A DNA stretch of 64,000 nucleotides from Cristatella mucedo (GCA_009760855.2 WPIO01000352.1:1-64000), one strand, 5' to 3'; positions 50,475-63,343 are shown, counted from the first letter of the stretch. Notes: generated by a model from the sequence alone, not told the origin. Numbers and translations are program-made.

Positions 50475-51350
50475 GTGCAGCTCCTTCCTTTAGGCAATCG
50501 CAATTTGATATCTCATTCCGCTTGCGTTTTCAGCAGATCGCTGAATATGAAGACACCTCAATAGAGCTCGTAGTCCCTGTAATAGGTTGCTGCAGAGTTC
50601 TGAGCTTTGCATTAAGCCATTCACACTTGAATAGCTTTATGTGCATGAGTTCACAGCAGCTCGCACAATATCTAGCTACTTTAAATCCAACCGTCGAAGC
50701 ATGCAGGAACTAGCAGCAGAGTGCTGCACCTTGGTTTAGGCAATCACACTTGAATAACGAACTTTGCTTGATTTTACAGCATATCGCGGAACATTAAGAT
50801 ACCTCGATACTGCACCTCATTCCGTGTGATAACTTGCTGAAGAGTGAGGTGCCTTGCATTAGGCCATTCACACTTGAATAACTTATTTTGCATGAGTTTA
50901 CAGCAGATCGCACAATATCTAAAGACTTTAAATCCACCCGTCGAAGTTTGCATGAGCTGCCAGCAGAGTGCTGCGCCTTGCTTAGGGCAATCGTACTTAA
51001 AAAACACATTTCGAATGAGTTTGCAGAAGATCGCGGAATGTAAAGACACCTCAATACTGCTCGTTATGGCGTGTGATAACGTGCTGAGGAGTGTGGTGCC
51101 TTGCATTAAGCCATTCTCACTTGAATAACCTATTTTGCATGAGATAGCAGGAGATTGCCCAATATCTATATACTTTGAATCCACCCGTCGAAGCGTGAAG
51201 GAGCTGGCAGCCGAGTGCTCAGGTTAGCTTTAGGCAATCGCACTTAAAAAACGCATTTTGCTTGATTTTGCAGCAGATCGCGGAACGTAAACACACCTCG
51301 ATACTCATCCTCATAGCTTGTGATAGCTTGCGGCAGAGTGCAGTGCTTTG
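50475..51350. repeat. Four-dimer cassette a1-a4
   Basis: All four in order. a1 is shortened by a few bases at CTCGTAGTCCCTGTAATAGG near 50570. a4 is preceded by GCTCAGGTTAGCTTTAGG. Confidence 0.8.
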
Positions 51351-52755
51351 CATTAGGCCATTCACACTTGAATAGCTTATTTTGCATTACTTCACAGCAG
51401 ATCACACTATATCTAGATACTTTAAATCAACCCGTCAAGTCATGCAGTCGCCCGGAGATTAGTGCAGGCCTTGCTTTAGGCAATAGCACTTGAACAACTC
51501 ATTTCGCTTGAGTTTGCAGCAGATCGCAGAATATTAAGACACCTCGATTCTGCTAGTTATAGCGTGTGATAACTTGCTGCAGTGTGAGGCGCCTTGCATT
51601 AAGCCATTCACACTTGAATAGCTTATCTTGCATGAGTTCACAGCAGATCGCACAATATCTAGATACTTTAAATCAACCAACCAGAGCGTGCAGTACTTTG
51701 CAGCATAATGCAGCTCCTTGCTTCAGGCAATCGCATTTGAATAACTCATTTCGGTTGAGTTTGCAGCTGATCGCGGAATATAAAGACATCTCGATACTGC
51801 TCGTTATAGCATGCGATTGCTTGCTGGAGAGTGGGGTGACTAGCATTAGGCAATTCACACTTGAATAACCTACTTTGCATGAAATCGCAGAAGATCGGAC
51901 AATATCTATATACTTTAAATCAACCCTTCTAAGCGTGCTGTAGCTTGGCAGCAGAGTCCAGCAACTTGGTTTAGGCAATCGCACTTGAATAACACATTTC
52001 GGTTAAGTTTGCTGCAGATCGCTAAATATGAAGACACCTCGATACTGCTCGTTATATCGTGTGATAACTTGCTGCAGATTGCTGAGCCTAGCATTAGGCC
52101 ATTCTTACTTTGAATAGCTCATCTTGTATGATATCCCAGCAGATCGCACAATATCTAGATACTTTAAACCAATCCACAGGGGCGTGCTGTTGTTTGCACC
52201 AAAATGCACCTCCTTGCTTTAGGCAATCGCAATTGAATAACTCATTTTGCTTGAGGTTGCAGCAAATCGGTAAATATACAGACACCTCGATACTGCTCTT
52301 TATAGCCGTGATAGCTTGCTGCTGAGTGTGGCGCCTAGCATTGGGCCATTCACACTTGAATAACCTACTTTGGATGAGATCTCAGCAGATCGCACAATAT
52401 CAAGATACTTTAAATCGACCCGTCTCAGGGTGTGGTAGCTTGCAGTAGAGTGCAGCTCCTTGGTTTAAGCAATCGCACATGAATAACTCATTTCGGTTAA
52501 GTTTGCAGCTGATCGGGGAACAGAAAGACACCTCGATACAGCTCGTTATATCGTGTGATAACTTGCTGCAGATTGCTGCGCCTAGCATAAGGCCATTCAC
52601 ACTTGATTAGCTTATTTTGCATGAGTTCACAGCAGATCGCACAATATCTAGATACTTTAAATCAACCTACCAGAGCGTGAAGTTGTTTGCACCATAATGC
52701 AGCTCCTTGCTTCAGGCAATCGCACTTGAATAACTCATTTTGCTTGAGTTTGCAG
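51350..52755. repeat. Long-range copied block T1
   Basis: Matches 57657-59062 at an offset of 6307-6309 bp. Shared private motifs are CATTACTTCACAGCAG, CAACCAACCAGAGCGTG, GCTGGAGAGTGGGGTG and GATCGGGGAACAGAAAG. Confidence 0.85.
52165..52326. repeat. Type-b variant unit in copy T1
   Basis: Has CCACAGGGGCGTGCTG, TTGAGGTTGCAGC and AATATACAGACACC, shared only with 58475-58635. Confidence 0.8.
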
Positions 52756-52904
52756 CAAATCGCCAAATATAAAGACACCTCGATACTGCTATTTATAGCC
52801 GAATAGCTTGCTGCTGAGTGAGGCGCCTAGCATTAGGCCATTCACACTTGAATAACCTACTTTAGATGAGATCGCAGCAGATCACACAATATCTAGATAC
52901 TTTA

Positions 52905-52935
52905 AATCGACCCGTCTTGCAGCAGATCGCGGAAT
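52905..52935. repeat. 78-bp deletion inside one dimer
   Basis: AAATCGACCCGTC runs straight into TTGCAGCAGATCGCGG. Landmarks at 52892 and 53061 are 169 bp apart, so the end of the B half and the start of the A half are missing. The join lies at a short T/TTGCAG similarity. Confidence 0.85.
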
Positions 52936-53329
52936 ACAAAGACACCTCGATACTTCTCGTTATATCGTGTGATAGCTTGCTGCAGTGTGAGGCGCCTAGC
53001 ATTAAGCCATTCACACTTGAATAACCTACTAGGCATGAGATCGAAGCTGATCGCACAATATCTAGATACTCTATATCAACCCGTCTAAGCGTGCGGTAGC
53101 TTGCAGTGGAGTGGAGCTCCTTGCTTTAGGCAATCGCACCTGAATAACACATTTCGGTTAAGTTTGCTGCAGATCACTGAATATAAAGACACCTCGATAC
53201 TGCTCGTTATATCGTGTAAAAACTTGCTGCAGGTTGTGGCGCCTAGCTTTAGGCCATTCACACTTCAATAGCTTATCTTGCATGACTTCACAGCAGATCG
53301 CACAATATCTAGATACTTAAATTCAACCC

Positions 53330-55375
53330 GCCAGAGCGTTGAGTAGTTGGCAGCATAATGCAGCTCCTAGCTTCAGGCAATTGCACTTGAATAACTCATT
53401 TGCTTGAGTTTGCAGCAAATCGCTAAATATGAAGACACCTCGATACCGCACTTTATAGCGTGTGATAACTTGCTGCAGAGTGCTGGGCCTTGCATTAGGC
53501 CATTCATACATGAAAAGCTTATTTTGCATGAGTTCACAGCAGATCGCACAAAATCTAGATACTTCAAATCAACCCGTCAAGGCATTAAGTAGCTCGGAGC
53601 AGAGTGCAGGCCTTGCTTTAGGCAATCGCACTTGAATAATTCATTTCGCTTGAGTTTGCAGCAGATAGATGAATTTAAAGACACCTCGATACTGATCGTT
53701 ATATCGTGTGATAACTTGCTGCAGATTGCGGCGCTTTGCATTATGCCATTCACACTTGAATAGCTTATTTAGCATGACTTAACAGCAGATCGCACAATAT
53801 CTAGATACTTTAAGTCAACCCGTAAAGTTGTGCAGTAGCTCGGAGAGGAGTGCAGGCCTTGCTTTAGGCAATCGCACTTGAATAGATCATTTCGCTTGAG
53901 TTCGCAGCAGATAGCTGAATATTAAGACACCTTAATACTACTCGTTATATCGTGTGATGACTTGCTGGGGAATGCGGATACTTGCATCAAGCCATTTACA
54001 CTTGAATAGCTTATCTCTCATGAGTTCACAGCAGATCGCACAATATCTAGACACTTTAAATCGACCCGCCAGAGCGTGGAGTAGTTTGCAGCATGATTCA
54101 AATCCTTGCTTCAGGTAATCGCACTTAAATAACTCATTTTGCATTAGCTTGCAGCAGATTGCTAAATATAAAGACACCTCAATAGAGCTCGTAATAGCGG
54201 GTGATAACTTGCTGCAGAGTTCTGGGCTTTGCGTTAAGCCGTTAACACTTGAGTAGCCTATTTCGTATAAGTTCAAAGCAGATCGCACAATATCTATATA
54301 CTGTAAATCGACCCGTCAGAGCGTGCAGTAGCTCGCAGCAGAGTGCAGCTCCTTGCTTTAGGCAATCGCAATTTGATAACTCATTCCGCTTGCGTTTGCA
54401 GCATATCGCTGAACATGAAGGCACCTCTATAGAGCTCGTAATGGCCTGTAATAAGTTGCTGCAGAGTTCTGAGCTTTGCATTAAGCCATTCACACTTGAA
54501 TAGCTTATTTTGCATGTGTTCACAGCAGATCGCACAATATCTAGCTACTTTAAATCCAACCGTCGAAGCTTGCAGGAGCTAGCAGCAGAGTGCAGCACCT
54601 TGGTTTAGGCAATCACACTTGAATAACGAACTTTGCTTGATTTTGCAGCATTTCGCGGAACATAAAGATACCTCGATACTGCACCTCATTCCGTGTGATA
54701 ACTCTCTGCGAACTGCGGTGCCTTGCATTAAGCCATTCACACTTGAATAACTTATTTTGCATGAGTTTACAGCAGATCGCACAATATCTAGAGACTTTAA
54801 ATCCACCCATCGAAGCTTTCATGAGCTGGCAGCAGAGTGCTGAGCTTTGCTTAGGGCATTCGTACTTAAAAAACACATTTCGAATGAGTTTGCAGAAGAT
54901 CGCGGAATGTAAAGACACCTCAATACTGCTCGTTATGGCGTGTGATAACTTGCTGCTGAGTTAAGTGCCTTGCATTAAGCCATTCTCACTTCAATAACCT
55001 ATTTTGCATGAGATAGCAGGAGATTGCCCAATATCTAGATACTTTAAATCCACCCGTCGAAGCGTGCAGGAGCTGGCAGCAGAGTGCTCAGCTTTGCTTT
55101 AGGCAATCGCACTTGAAAAACGCATTTTGCTTGATTTTGCAGCAGATCGCGGAACATAAGCACACCTTGATTCTCATCCTCATAGCTTGTGATAACTTAG
55201 AACAGAGTTCTGAGCTTTACATTAAGCTATTCACAATTGAATAGCTTATTTTGCATGACTTCACAGTAGATCGCACTATATCTAGATACTTTAAATTAAC
55301 CCGTCAAGTCATGCAGTCGCCCAGAGATTAGTGCAGGCCTTGCTTTGGGCAATCGCACTTGAATAACTCATTTCG
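53330..55375. repeat. Higher-order module P, copy 5, with the end of R
   Basis: The P start is at 53478, but the preceding 150 bp (CTCCTAGCTTCAGGCAATTG, CGATACCGCACTTTATAGC) already match the end of R. A piece spanning the R-P junction was therefore copied, about 13 kb from copy 4. Differences from other P copies are more numerous, for example CATTATGCCATTC near 53740, TGGGGAATGCGG near 53967 and TGCATTAGCTTGC near 54140. Its cassette region from about 54690 is closer to the older cassettes (GAACTGCGGTGCC, ATCTAGAGACTTTAAATCC). Confidence 0.85.
54350..55240. repeat. Four-dimer cassette a1-a4 in P5
   Basis: All four in order. The a3-a4 part resembles older cassettes more than the other P copies, and a4 again has CATAAGCACACC. 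Confidence 0.8.
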
Positions 55376-56509
55376 ATTGAGTTTGCAACAGCTAGCAGAA
55401 TATTAAGACACCTCGATACTGCTCGTTATAGCGTGTGATAACTTGCTGCAGTGTGAGGCGCCTTGCATTAAGCTATTCACACTAGAATAGCTTATCTTGC
55501 ATGAGTTGTCAGCAGATCGCACAATATCTAGATACTTTAAATCAACCCACCAGAGCATGCAGTAGTTTTCAGCATAATGCAGCTCCTTGTGTCAGGCAAT
55601 CGCACTTGAATACTTCATTTCGGTTGAGTTTGCAGCTGATCGCGGAATATAAAGACATCTCGATACTGCTCGTTATATCGTGTGATAACTTGCTGCAGAT
55701 TGCTGCGCCTTGCATAAGGCCATTCACACTTGATTAGCTTATTTTGCATGAGTTCACAGCAGATCGCACAATATCTAGATACTTTAAATCAACCCGTCAA
55801 GTCATGCAGTCTCTCGGAGAGCAGTGCTGGCCTTGCTTTAGGCAATCGCACATGAATAACTCATTTTGGTAAAGTTTGCAGCAGATCGTTGAAAATAAAG
55901 ACACCTCGATACTGCTCGTTATAGCGTGTGATAACTTGCTGCAGAGTGCGGCGCCTTGCATTAGGCCATTCACACTTGATTAGCTTATTTTGCATGAGTT
56001 CACAGCAGATCGCACAATATCTAGATACTTTAAATCGACCCGTCTCAGCGTGTGGTAGCTTGCAGCAGAGTGCAGCTCCTTGGTTTAAGCAATCGCACAC
56101 GAATAACTCATTTCGGTTGAGTTTGCAGCAGATCGAGGAATGTAAAGACACTTCGATTTTGCTCGTTATAGCGTGTGATAACTTGCTGCAGATTGAGGCG
56201 CCTTGCATTAGGCCATTCACACTTGAATAGCTTATCTTCCATGAGTTCACAGCAGATCGCACCATATCTAGAGACTTTAATTAAACCCGTCAAGGCATGA
56301 AGTAGCTTGGAGTAGAATGCAGGCCTTGCTTTAGGCAATCGCACTTGAATAACTCATTTCGGTTGAGTTTGCAGCAGATCGCTGAATATAAAGACACCTC
56401 GATACTGCTCGTTATAGCGTGTGATAACTTGCTGCAGAGTGCGGTGCCTTGCATTAAGCCATTAAGACTTGAATAGCTTATCTTGCATGAGTTCAAAGCA
56501 GATCGCACA

Positions 56510-56535
56510 ATATCTAGATAGATTAGTGCAGGCCT
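56510..56535. repeat. 39-bp deletion inside one dimer
   Basis: ATCTAGATA is followed by GATTAGTGCAGGCC, with CTTTAAATCAACCCGTC and the next bases missing. Landmark spacing is 208 bp. GATTAGTGCAGG is the usual end of B halves such as 50222-50235. Confidence 0.85.
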
Positions 56536-57639
56536 TGCTTTGAGCAATCGCACTTGAATAATTCATTTCGCTTGAGTTTGCAGCAGATCGCAGAATATTA
56601 AGACACCTCGATACTGTTCGTCATAGAGTGTGATACCTTGCTGCAGTGTGAGGCGCCTTGCATTAGGCCATTCACACTTGATTAGCTTATTTTGCATGAG
56701 TTCACAGCAGATCACACAATATCTAGATACTTTAAATCAACCCACCAGAGCGTGCAGTAGCTTGCAGCAGAGTGCAGCTCCTTGCTTTAGGCAATCGCAA
56801 TTTGATAACTCATTCCGCTTGCGTTTGCAGCCGATCGCAGAATATAAAGACACCTCGATACTGCTCGTTAAAGCGTGTGACAACTTGCTACATAGTGAGG
56901 CGCCTTGCATTAAGCCATTCACACTTAAATAGCTTATTTTGCAGGAGTTTACAGCAGATCGCTCAATATCTAGATACCTTAAATCCAACCGTCGAAGCGT
57001 GCAGGAGCTAGCAGCAGAGTGCTGCACCTTCGTTTAGGCAGTCTAACTTGAATAACGAACTTTGCTTGATTTTGCAGCATATCGCGGAACATAAAGATAC
57101 CTCGATACTGCACCTCATTCCGTGTGATAACTCGCTGCAGATTGTGGCGCCATGCATAAGGCCATTTACACTTGAATAACTTATTTTGCATGAGATCACA
57201 TGAGATCGCACAATATCTAGATACTTTAAATCCACCCTTCAAAGCGTGCAGGAGCTGGCATCAGAGTGCTCAGCTTTGCTTTAGGCAATCGCACTCGAAA
57301 AACGCATTTTGCTTTATTTTGCAGCAGATCGCGGAACATAAACACACCTCAATACTGCTCGTTATGGCGTGTGATAACTTGCTGAGGAGTGTAGTGCCTC
57401 GCATAAGGTTATTCTCACTTGAATAACAAATTTTGCATGAGATAGCAGGAGATTGCCCAATATCTATATACTTTAAATCCACCCGTCGAAGCTTGAAGGA
57501 GCTGGCAGCAGAGTGCTCAGGTTAGCTTTAGGCAATCGCACTTAAAAAACGCATTTTGCTTGATTTTGCAGCAGATCGCGGAACATAAACACACCTCGAT
57601 ACTCATCCTCATAGCTTGTGCTAGCTTGCGGCAGAGTGC

Positions 57640-57665
57640 ACACGTTTGCTTTGCCTTTGCATTAG
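57640..57665. repeat. 12-bp insertion inside one dimer
   Basis: GCAGAGTGCACACGTTTGC then TTTGCCTTTGCATTAGG, where the related unit at 51335 has GCAGAGTGCAGTGC then TTTGCATTAGG. The extra bases look like a partial local repeat of TTTGC. Confidence 0.75.
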
Positions 57666-59062
57666 GCCATTCACACTTGAATAGCTTATTTTGCATTACT
57701 TCACAGCAGATCACACTATATCTAGATACTTTAAATCAACCCGTCAAGTCATGCAGTCGCTCGGAGATTAGTGCAGGCCTTGCTTTAGGCAATAGCACTT
57801 GAACAACTCATTTCGCTTGAGTTTGCAGCAGATCGCAGAATATTAAGACACCTCGATTCTGCTCGTTATAGCGTGTGATAACTTGCTGCAGTGTGAGGCG
57901 CCTTGCATTAAGCCATTCACACTTGAATAGCTTATCTTGCATGAGTTCACAGCAGATCGCACAATATCTAGATACTTTAAATCAACCAACCAGAGCGTGC
58001 AGTACTTTGCAGCATAATGCAGCTCCTTGCTTTAGGCAATCGCATTTGAATAACTCATTTCGGTTGAGTTTGCAGCTTATCGCGGAATATAAAGACATCT
58101 CCATACTGGTCGTTATAGCATGCGATTGCTTGCTGGAGAGTGGGGTGACTAGCATTAGGCGATTCACACTTGAATAACCTACTTTGCATGAATTCGCAGC
58201 AGATCGGACAATATCTAGATACTTTAAATCAACCCTTCTAAGCGTGCTGTAGCTTGGCAGCAGAGTCCAGCAACTTGGTTTAGGCAATCGCACTTGAATA
58301 ACATATTTCGGTTAAGTTTGCTGCAGATCGCTAAATATGAAGACACCTCGATACTGCTCGTTATATCGTGTGATAACTTGCTGCAGATTGCTGAGCCTAG
58401 CATTAGGCCATTCTCACTTTGAATAGCTCATCTTGTATGATATCCCAGCAGATCGCACAATATCTAGATACTTTAAACCAATCCACAGGGGCGTGCTGTT
58501 GTTTGCACCAAAATGCACCTCCTTGCTTTAGGCAATCGCAATTGAATAACTCATTTTGCTTGAGGTTGCAGCAAATCGGTAAATATACAGACACCTCGAT
58601 ACTGCTCTTTATAGCCGAGATAGCTTGCTGCTGAGTGTGGCGCCTAGCATTGGGCCATTCACACTTGTATAACCTACTTTGGATGAGATCTCAGCAGATC
58701 GCACAATATCAAGATACTTTAAATCGACCCGTCTCAGGGTGTGGTAGCTTGCAGTAGAGTGCAGCTCCTTGGTTTAAGCAATCGCACATGAATAACTCAT
58801 TTCGGTTAAGTTTGCAGCTGATCGGGGAACAGAAAGACACCTCGATACAGCTCGTTATATCGTGTGATAACTTGCTGCAGATTGCTGCGCCTTGCATAAG
58901 GCCATTCACACTTGATTAGCTTATTTTGCATGAGTTCACAGCAGATCGCACAATATCTAGATACTTTAAATTAACCTACCAGAGCGTGAAGTTGTTTGCA
59001 CCATAATGCAGCTCCTTGCTTCAGGCAATCGCACTTGAATAACTCATTTTGCTTGAGTTTGC
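57657..59062. repeat. Long-range copied block T2
   Basis: Partner of 51350-52755. The offset is not a whole number of 247-bp units because the intervening region holds a 78-bp deletion, a 39-bp deletion and a 12-bp insertion. Confidence 0.85.
58475..58635. repeat. Type-b variant unit in copy T2
   Basis: Same private variants as 52165-52326. One difference is TATAGCCGAGATAGC in place of TATAGCCGTGATAGC. Confidence 0.8.
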
Positions 59063-59545
59063 AGCAGATCGCAGAATATTAAGACACCTCAATACTGCTC
59101 GTTATAGCGTGTGATAACTTGCTGCAGTGTGAGGCACCTTGCATTAAGCCATTCACACTTGAATAGCTTATTTTGCATGTGTTCACAGCAGATCGCACAA
59201 TCTCTAGCTACTTTAAATCCAACCGTCGAAGCTTGCAGGAGCTAGCAGCAGAGTGCAGCACCTTGGTTTAGGCAATCACACTTGAATAACGAACTTTGCT
59301 TGATTTTGCAGCATTTCGCGGAACATAAAGATACCTCGATACTGCACCTCATTCCGTGTGATAACTTTCTGCGAACTGCTGTGCCTTGCATTAAGCTATT
59401 CACACTTGAATAGCTTATCTTGCATGAGTTCACAGCAGATCGCACAATATCTAGATACTTTAAATCAACCCACCAGAGCATGCAGTAGTTTTCAGCATAA
59501 TGCAGCTCCTTGTGTCAGGCAATCGCACTTGAATAACTCATTTCG

Positions 59546-61762
59546 GTTGAGTTTGCAGCTGATCGCGGAATATAAAGACATCTCGATACTGCTCGTTATA
59601 GCGTGAGATAGCTTGCTGCAGAGTGGGGCGCCTAGCATTAGGCCATTCAAACTTGAATAACCTACTTTGCATGAGATCGCAGCAGATCGTACAATATCTA
59701 GATACTTTAAATCGACCCGTCAGAGCGTGCAGCAGCTTGCAGCAGAGTGCAGCTCCATGCTTTAGGCATTCGCAATTTGATAACTCATTCGGCTTGTGTT
59801 TGCAGCTGATCGCGGAATATAAAGACACCTCGATACTGCCCGTTATATCGTGTGATAACTTGCTGCAGATTGCGGTGCCTTGCATTAGGCCATTCACACG
59901 TGAATACCTTATTTTGCATGACTTCACAGTAGATCGTACATTATCGAGATACTTTAAATCAACCCGTCGAGTCATGCAGTCCCTCGGAGAGGAGTGCAGG
60001 TATTGCTTTAGGCAATCGCACATAAATAACTCATTTCGGTTGAGTTCGCAGCTGATCGCTGAAGAAAAAGACACCTCGATACTGCCCGTTATAGCCTGTG
60101 ATAACTTGCTGCAGATTGCCTCGCCTTGCATTAGGCCATTAACACGTGAATAGCTTATTTTGCATGACTTCACAGCAGATCGCACATTATCTAGATTATT
60201 TACATCAACCCGTCAAGTTATGTAGTCCCTCGGAGAGGAGTGCTGGCCTTACTTAAGGCAATCGCACATGAATAACTCATTTCGCTTAAGTTTGCAGCAG
60301 ATCGCGGAATATAAAGACACCTTGCTACTCCACGTTATAGCGTGTGATAACTTGCTGCAGAGAGCGTTACCTAGCATTAGGCCATTAAAACTTGAATAAA
60401 CTATTTTGCATGAGATCGCAGTAGATCACACAATATCTAGATACTTTAAATCAACCAGTCAGTGCGTGCAGCAGCTTGCCTCAGAATGCAGCTCCTTGAT
60501 TTAGGTAATCGCACTTGAATAACTCATTTAGCTTGAGTTAGCAGCAGATCGCTGAATATTAAGACACCTCGATACTGCTCGTCATAGCGTGCGATAGCTT
60601 GCTGCAGAGTGCGGCGCCTAGCATTAGGCCATTCACACTTGACAAACCTACTTTGCATGAGATCGCAGCGGATTGCACAATATCTAGATACTTTAAATAA
60701 ACCCGTCAAGTCATGCAGTCGCTTGGATAGGAGTGCAGGTATTGCTTTAGGCAATCGCACATAAATAACTCATTTCGGTTGAGTTCGCAGCTGATCGCTG
60801 AATAAAAAGACACCTCGATACTGCCCGTTATAGCCTGTGATAACTTGCTGCAGATTGCCTCGCCTTGCATTAGGCCATTCACACGTGAATAGCTTATTTT
60901 GCATGACTTCACAGCAGATCGCACATTATCTAGATTAATTACATCAACCCGTCAAGTTATGTAGTCCTTCGGAGAGGAGTGCAGGTATTTCTTTAGGCAA
61001 TCGCACATAAATTACTCATTTCGGTTGAGTTTGCAGCAGAGCTGTGAATGTAAAGACACCTCGAGACTGCACGTTATATCGTGTGATAACTTGCTGCAGA
61101 TTGAGGCTCCTTTCATTAGGCCATTCACACGTGAATACCTTACTTTGCATGACTTCACAGCTGATCGCACATTATCTAGATACTTTAAATAAACCCGTGA
61201 AGGCATGAAGTAGCTCGGAGTAGACTGCAGGCGTTGCTTTATGCAAGCGCACTTGAATAACTCATTTCGCTTAGGTTCGCAGCAGATCGCTGAATATTAA
61301 GACACCTCAATACAACTCATTATATCGTGTGATGACTTGCTGCAGAGTGCAGATACTTGCATTAAGCCATTCACACTTGAATAGCTTATCTTGCATGAGT
61401 TCACAGCAGATCGCACAATATCTGGATACTTTCAATCAACCCGCCAGAGCGTGCAGTAGTTTGCAGCATAATGCAGCTCCTTGCTTCAGGCAATCGCACT
61501 TGAATAACTTATTTTGCTTGAGTTTGCAGCAAATCGCTAAATATAAAGACACCTCGATACTGCTCTTTATAGCGTGTGATAACTTGCTGCAGAGTGCTGA
61601 GCCTTGTATTAGGCCATTCACACTTGAATAGCTCATTTTGCATGAGTTTACTGCAGATCGTACAATATCTAGATACTTTAAATGAACCTGTCTCAGCATG
61701 AGGCAGCTTGCAGCAGAGTGCAGCTCCTTGGTTTAGGCGATCGCACTTGAATAACTCATTTC
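59546..61762. repeat. Higher-order module Q, copy 3, mosaic with R
   Basis: Starts as Q1 and Q2. At about 60240 it switches to R-type sequence (GTGCTGGCCTTACTTAAGG, CACCTTGCTACTCCACG, CACTTGACAAACC) for about 490 bp. It returns to Q at about 60735 one dimer upstream of where it left, so the unit with GAGTTCGCAGCTGATCGCTG occurs twice (60047 and 60782). Net gain over Q1 is 735 bp, three dimers. Confidence 0.86.
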
Positions 61763-63343
61763 GCCTGAGTTTGCAGCAGATCGCAGAATATTAAGACACC
61801 ACGATACTGCTCGTTATAGAGCGTGATAACTTGCTACAGAGTGAGGCTCCTAGATATAGGCCATTTACACTTGAATAGTTTACCTTGCAAGAGTTCACAG
61901 CAGATCCCAAAATATCTAGATACTTTAAATCAACCCGTCAAGGCATGCAGTACCCCGGAGCAGAGTGCTGGCCTTACTTAAGGCAATCGCACATGAATAA
62001 CTCATTTCGCTTAAGTTTGCAGCAGATCGCGGAATATAAAGACACCTTGCTACTCCACGTTATAGCGTGTGATAACTTGCTGCAGAGAGCGTTACCTAGC
62101 ATTAGGCCATTAAAACTTGAATAAACTATTTTGCATGAGATCGCAGTAGATCACACAATATTTAGATACTTTAAATCAACCAGTCAGTGCGTGCAGCAGC
62201 TTGCCTCAGAATGCAGCTCCTTGCTTTAGGCAATCGCACTTGAATAACTCATTTAGCTTGAGTTCGCAGCAGATCGCTGAATATTAAGACACCTCGATAC
62301 TGCTCGTCATAGCGTGCGATAGCTTGCTGCAGAGTGCGGCGCCTAGCATTAGGCCATTCACACTTGACTAACCTACTTTGCATGAGATCGCAGCAGATTG
62401 CACAATATCTAGATACTTTAAATAAACCCGTCAAGTCATGCAGTCGCTTGGATAGGAGTGCAGGCCTTGCTTTAGGCAATCGCAATTGAATAACTCATTT
62501 CGCTTGAGTTTGCAGCAGATCGCTGGATATAAAGACACCACCATACTGCTTGTTATAGAGTGTGACTTGCTGCAGACTGAGGCGCATTGCATTAGGCCAT
62601 TCACACTTGAATAGCTTATTTTGCATGACTTCACAGCAGATCGCACAATATCTAGATACTTTAAATCAACCCATCAAGGAATGAAGTAGCTCGGAGCAGA
62701 GTGCAGGTATTGCTTTAGGCAATCGCACTTCAATAATTTCTTTCGCTAGAGTTTGCAGCAGATCTCAGAATATGAAGACACCTCGATACTGCTCGTTATA
62801 TCGTGTGATGACTTGCTGCAGAGTGAGGCGCCTAGCATTAGGTAGTTCACACATGAATAACCTACTTTGCAGGACTTCACAGCAGATCGCACAATATCTA
62901 GATACTTTAAATCAACCCGTCAAGTCATGCAGTCGCTTGGAGAGGAGTGCAGGCCTTGCTTTAGGCAATCGCACTTGAATAACTCATTTCGCTTAAGTTT
63001 GCAGCAGATCGCAGAATACGAAGACACCTCGATACTGCTCTTTATAGCGTGTGATAACTTGCTGCAGATTGCAGGGCCTAGCATTAGGACGTTCACACTT
63101 GAATAGCTTATCTTGCATGAGTTCCCAGGAGATAGCACAATATGTAGATACTTTAAATCAACCCACCAGAGCGTGCAGTAGTTTGCAGCATAATGCAGCT
63201 CCTTGCTTCAGGCAATCGCACTTGAATTACTCATTTCGGTTGAGTTTGCAGCTGATCGCGGAATACAAAGACACCTCGATACTGCCCGTTATATCGTGTG
63301 ATAACTTTCTGCAGATTGCCGCGCCTTGCATTAGGCGATTCAC
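61763..63343. repeat. Higher-order module R, copy e
   Basis: Matches R-d along its length, including the GAGTTCCCAGGAGATAGCAC variant near 63118 and the exit into module U. Differences are few, for example GTGCAGGTATTGC near 62702 where R-d has GTGCAGGCCTTGC. Confidence 0.87.

Larger units (their letters stand above)
43916..53329. repeat. Older satellite stretch between modules
   Basis: About 38 dimers. Contains a long-range copy of 15379-17190 (45419-47228), cassettes a1-a4 at 48755-49660 and 50475-51350, and type-b units at 48218, 49946 and 52165. It has a half-unit join near 45220 and a 78-bp internal deletion near 52917. No gene or non-satellite element is seen. Confidence 0.85.
55376..59545. 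repeat. Older satellite stretch with long-range copy T2
   Basis: Ordinary dimers with one shortened unit near 56514-56722 (39 bp missing) and a variant cassette near 56780-57640. A 12-bp insertion lies near 57645. A close copy of 51350-52755 spans 57657-59062. No gene seen. Confidence 0.84.

Noticed and set aside
57640-57665. Foreign insertion in the satellite
   Set aside because: The extra 12 bp are explained by a local repeat of TTTGC and are too short to be an element.
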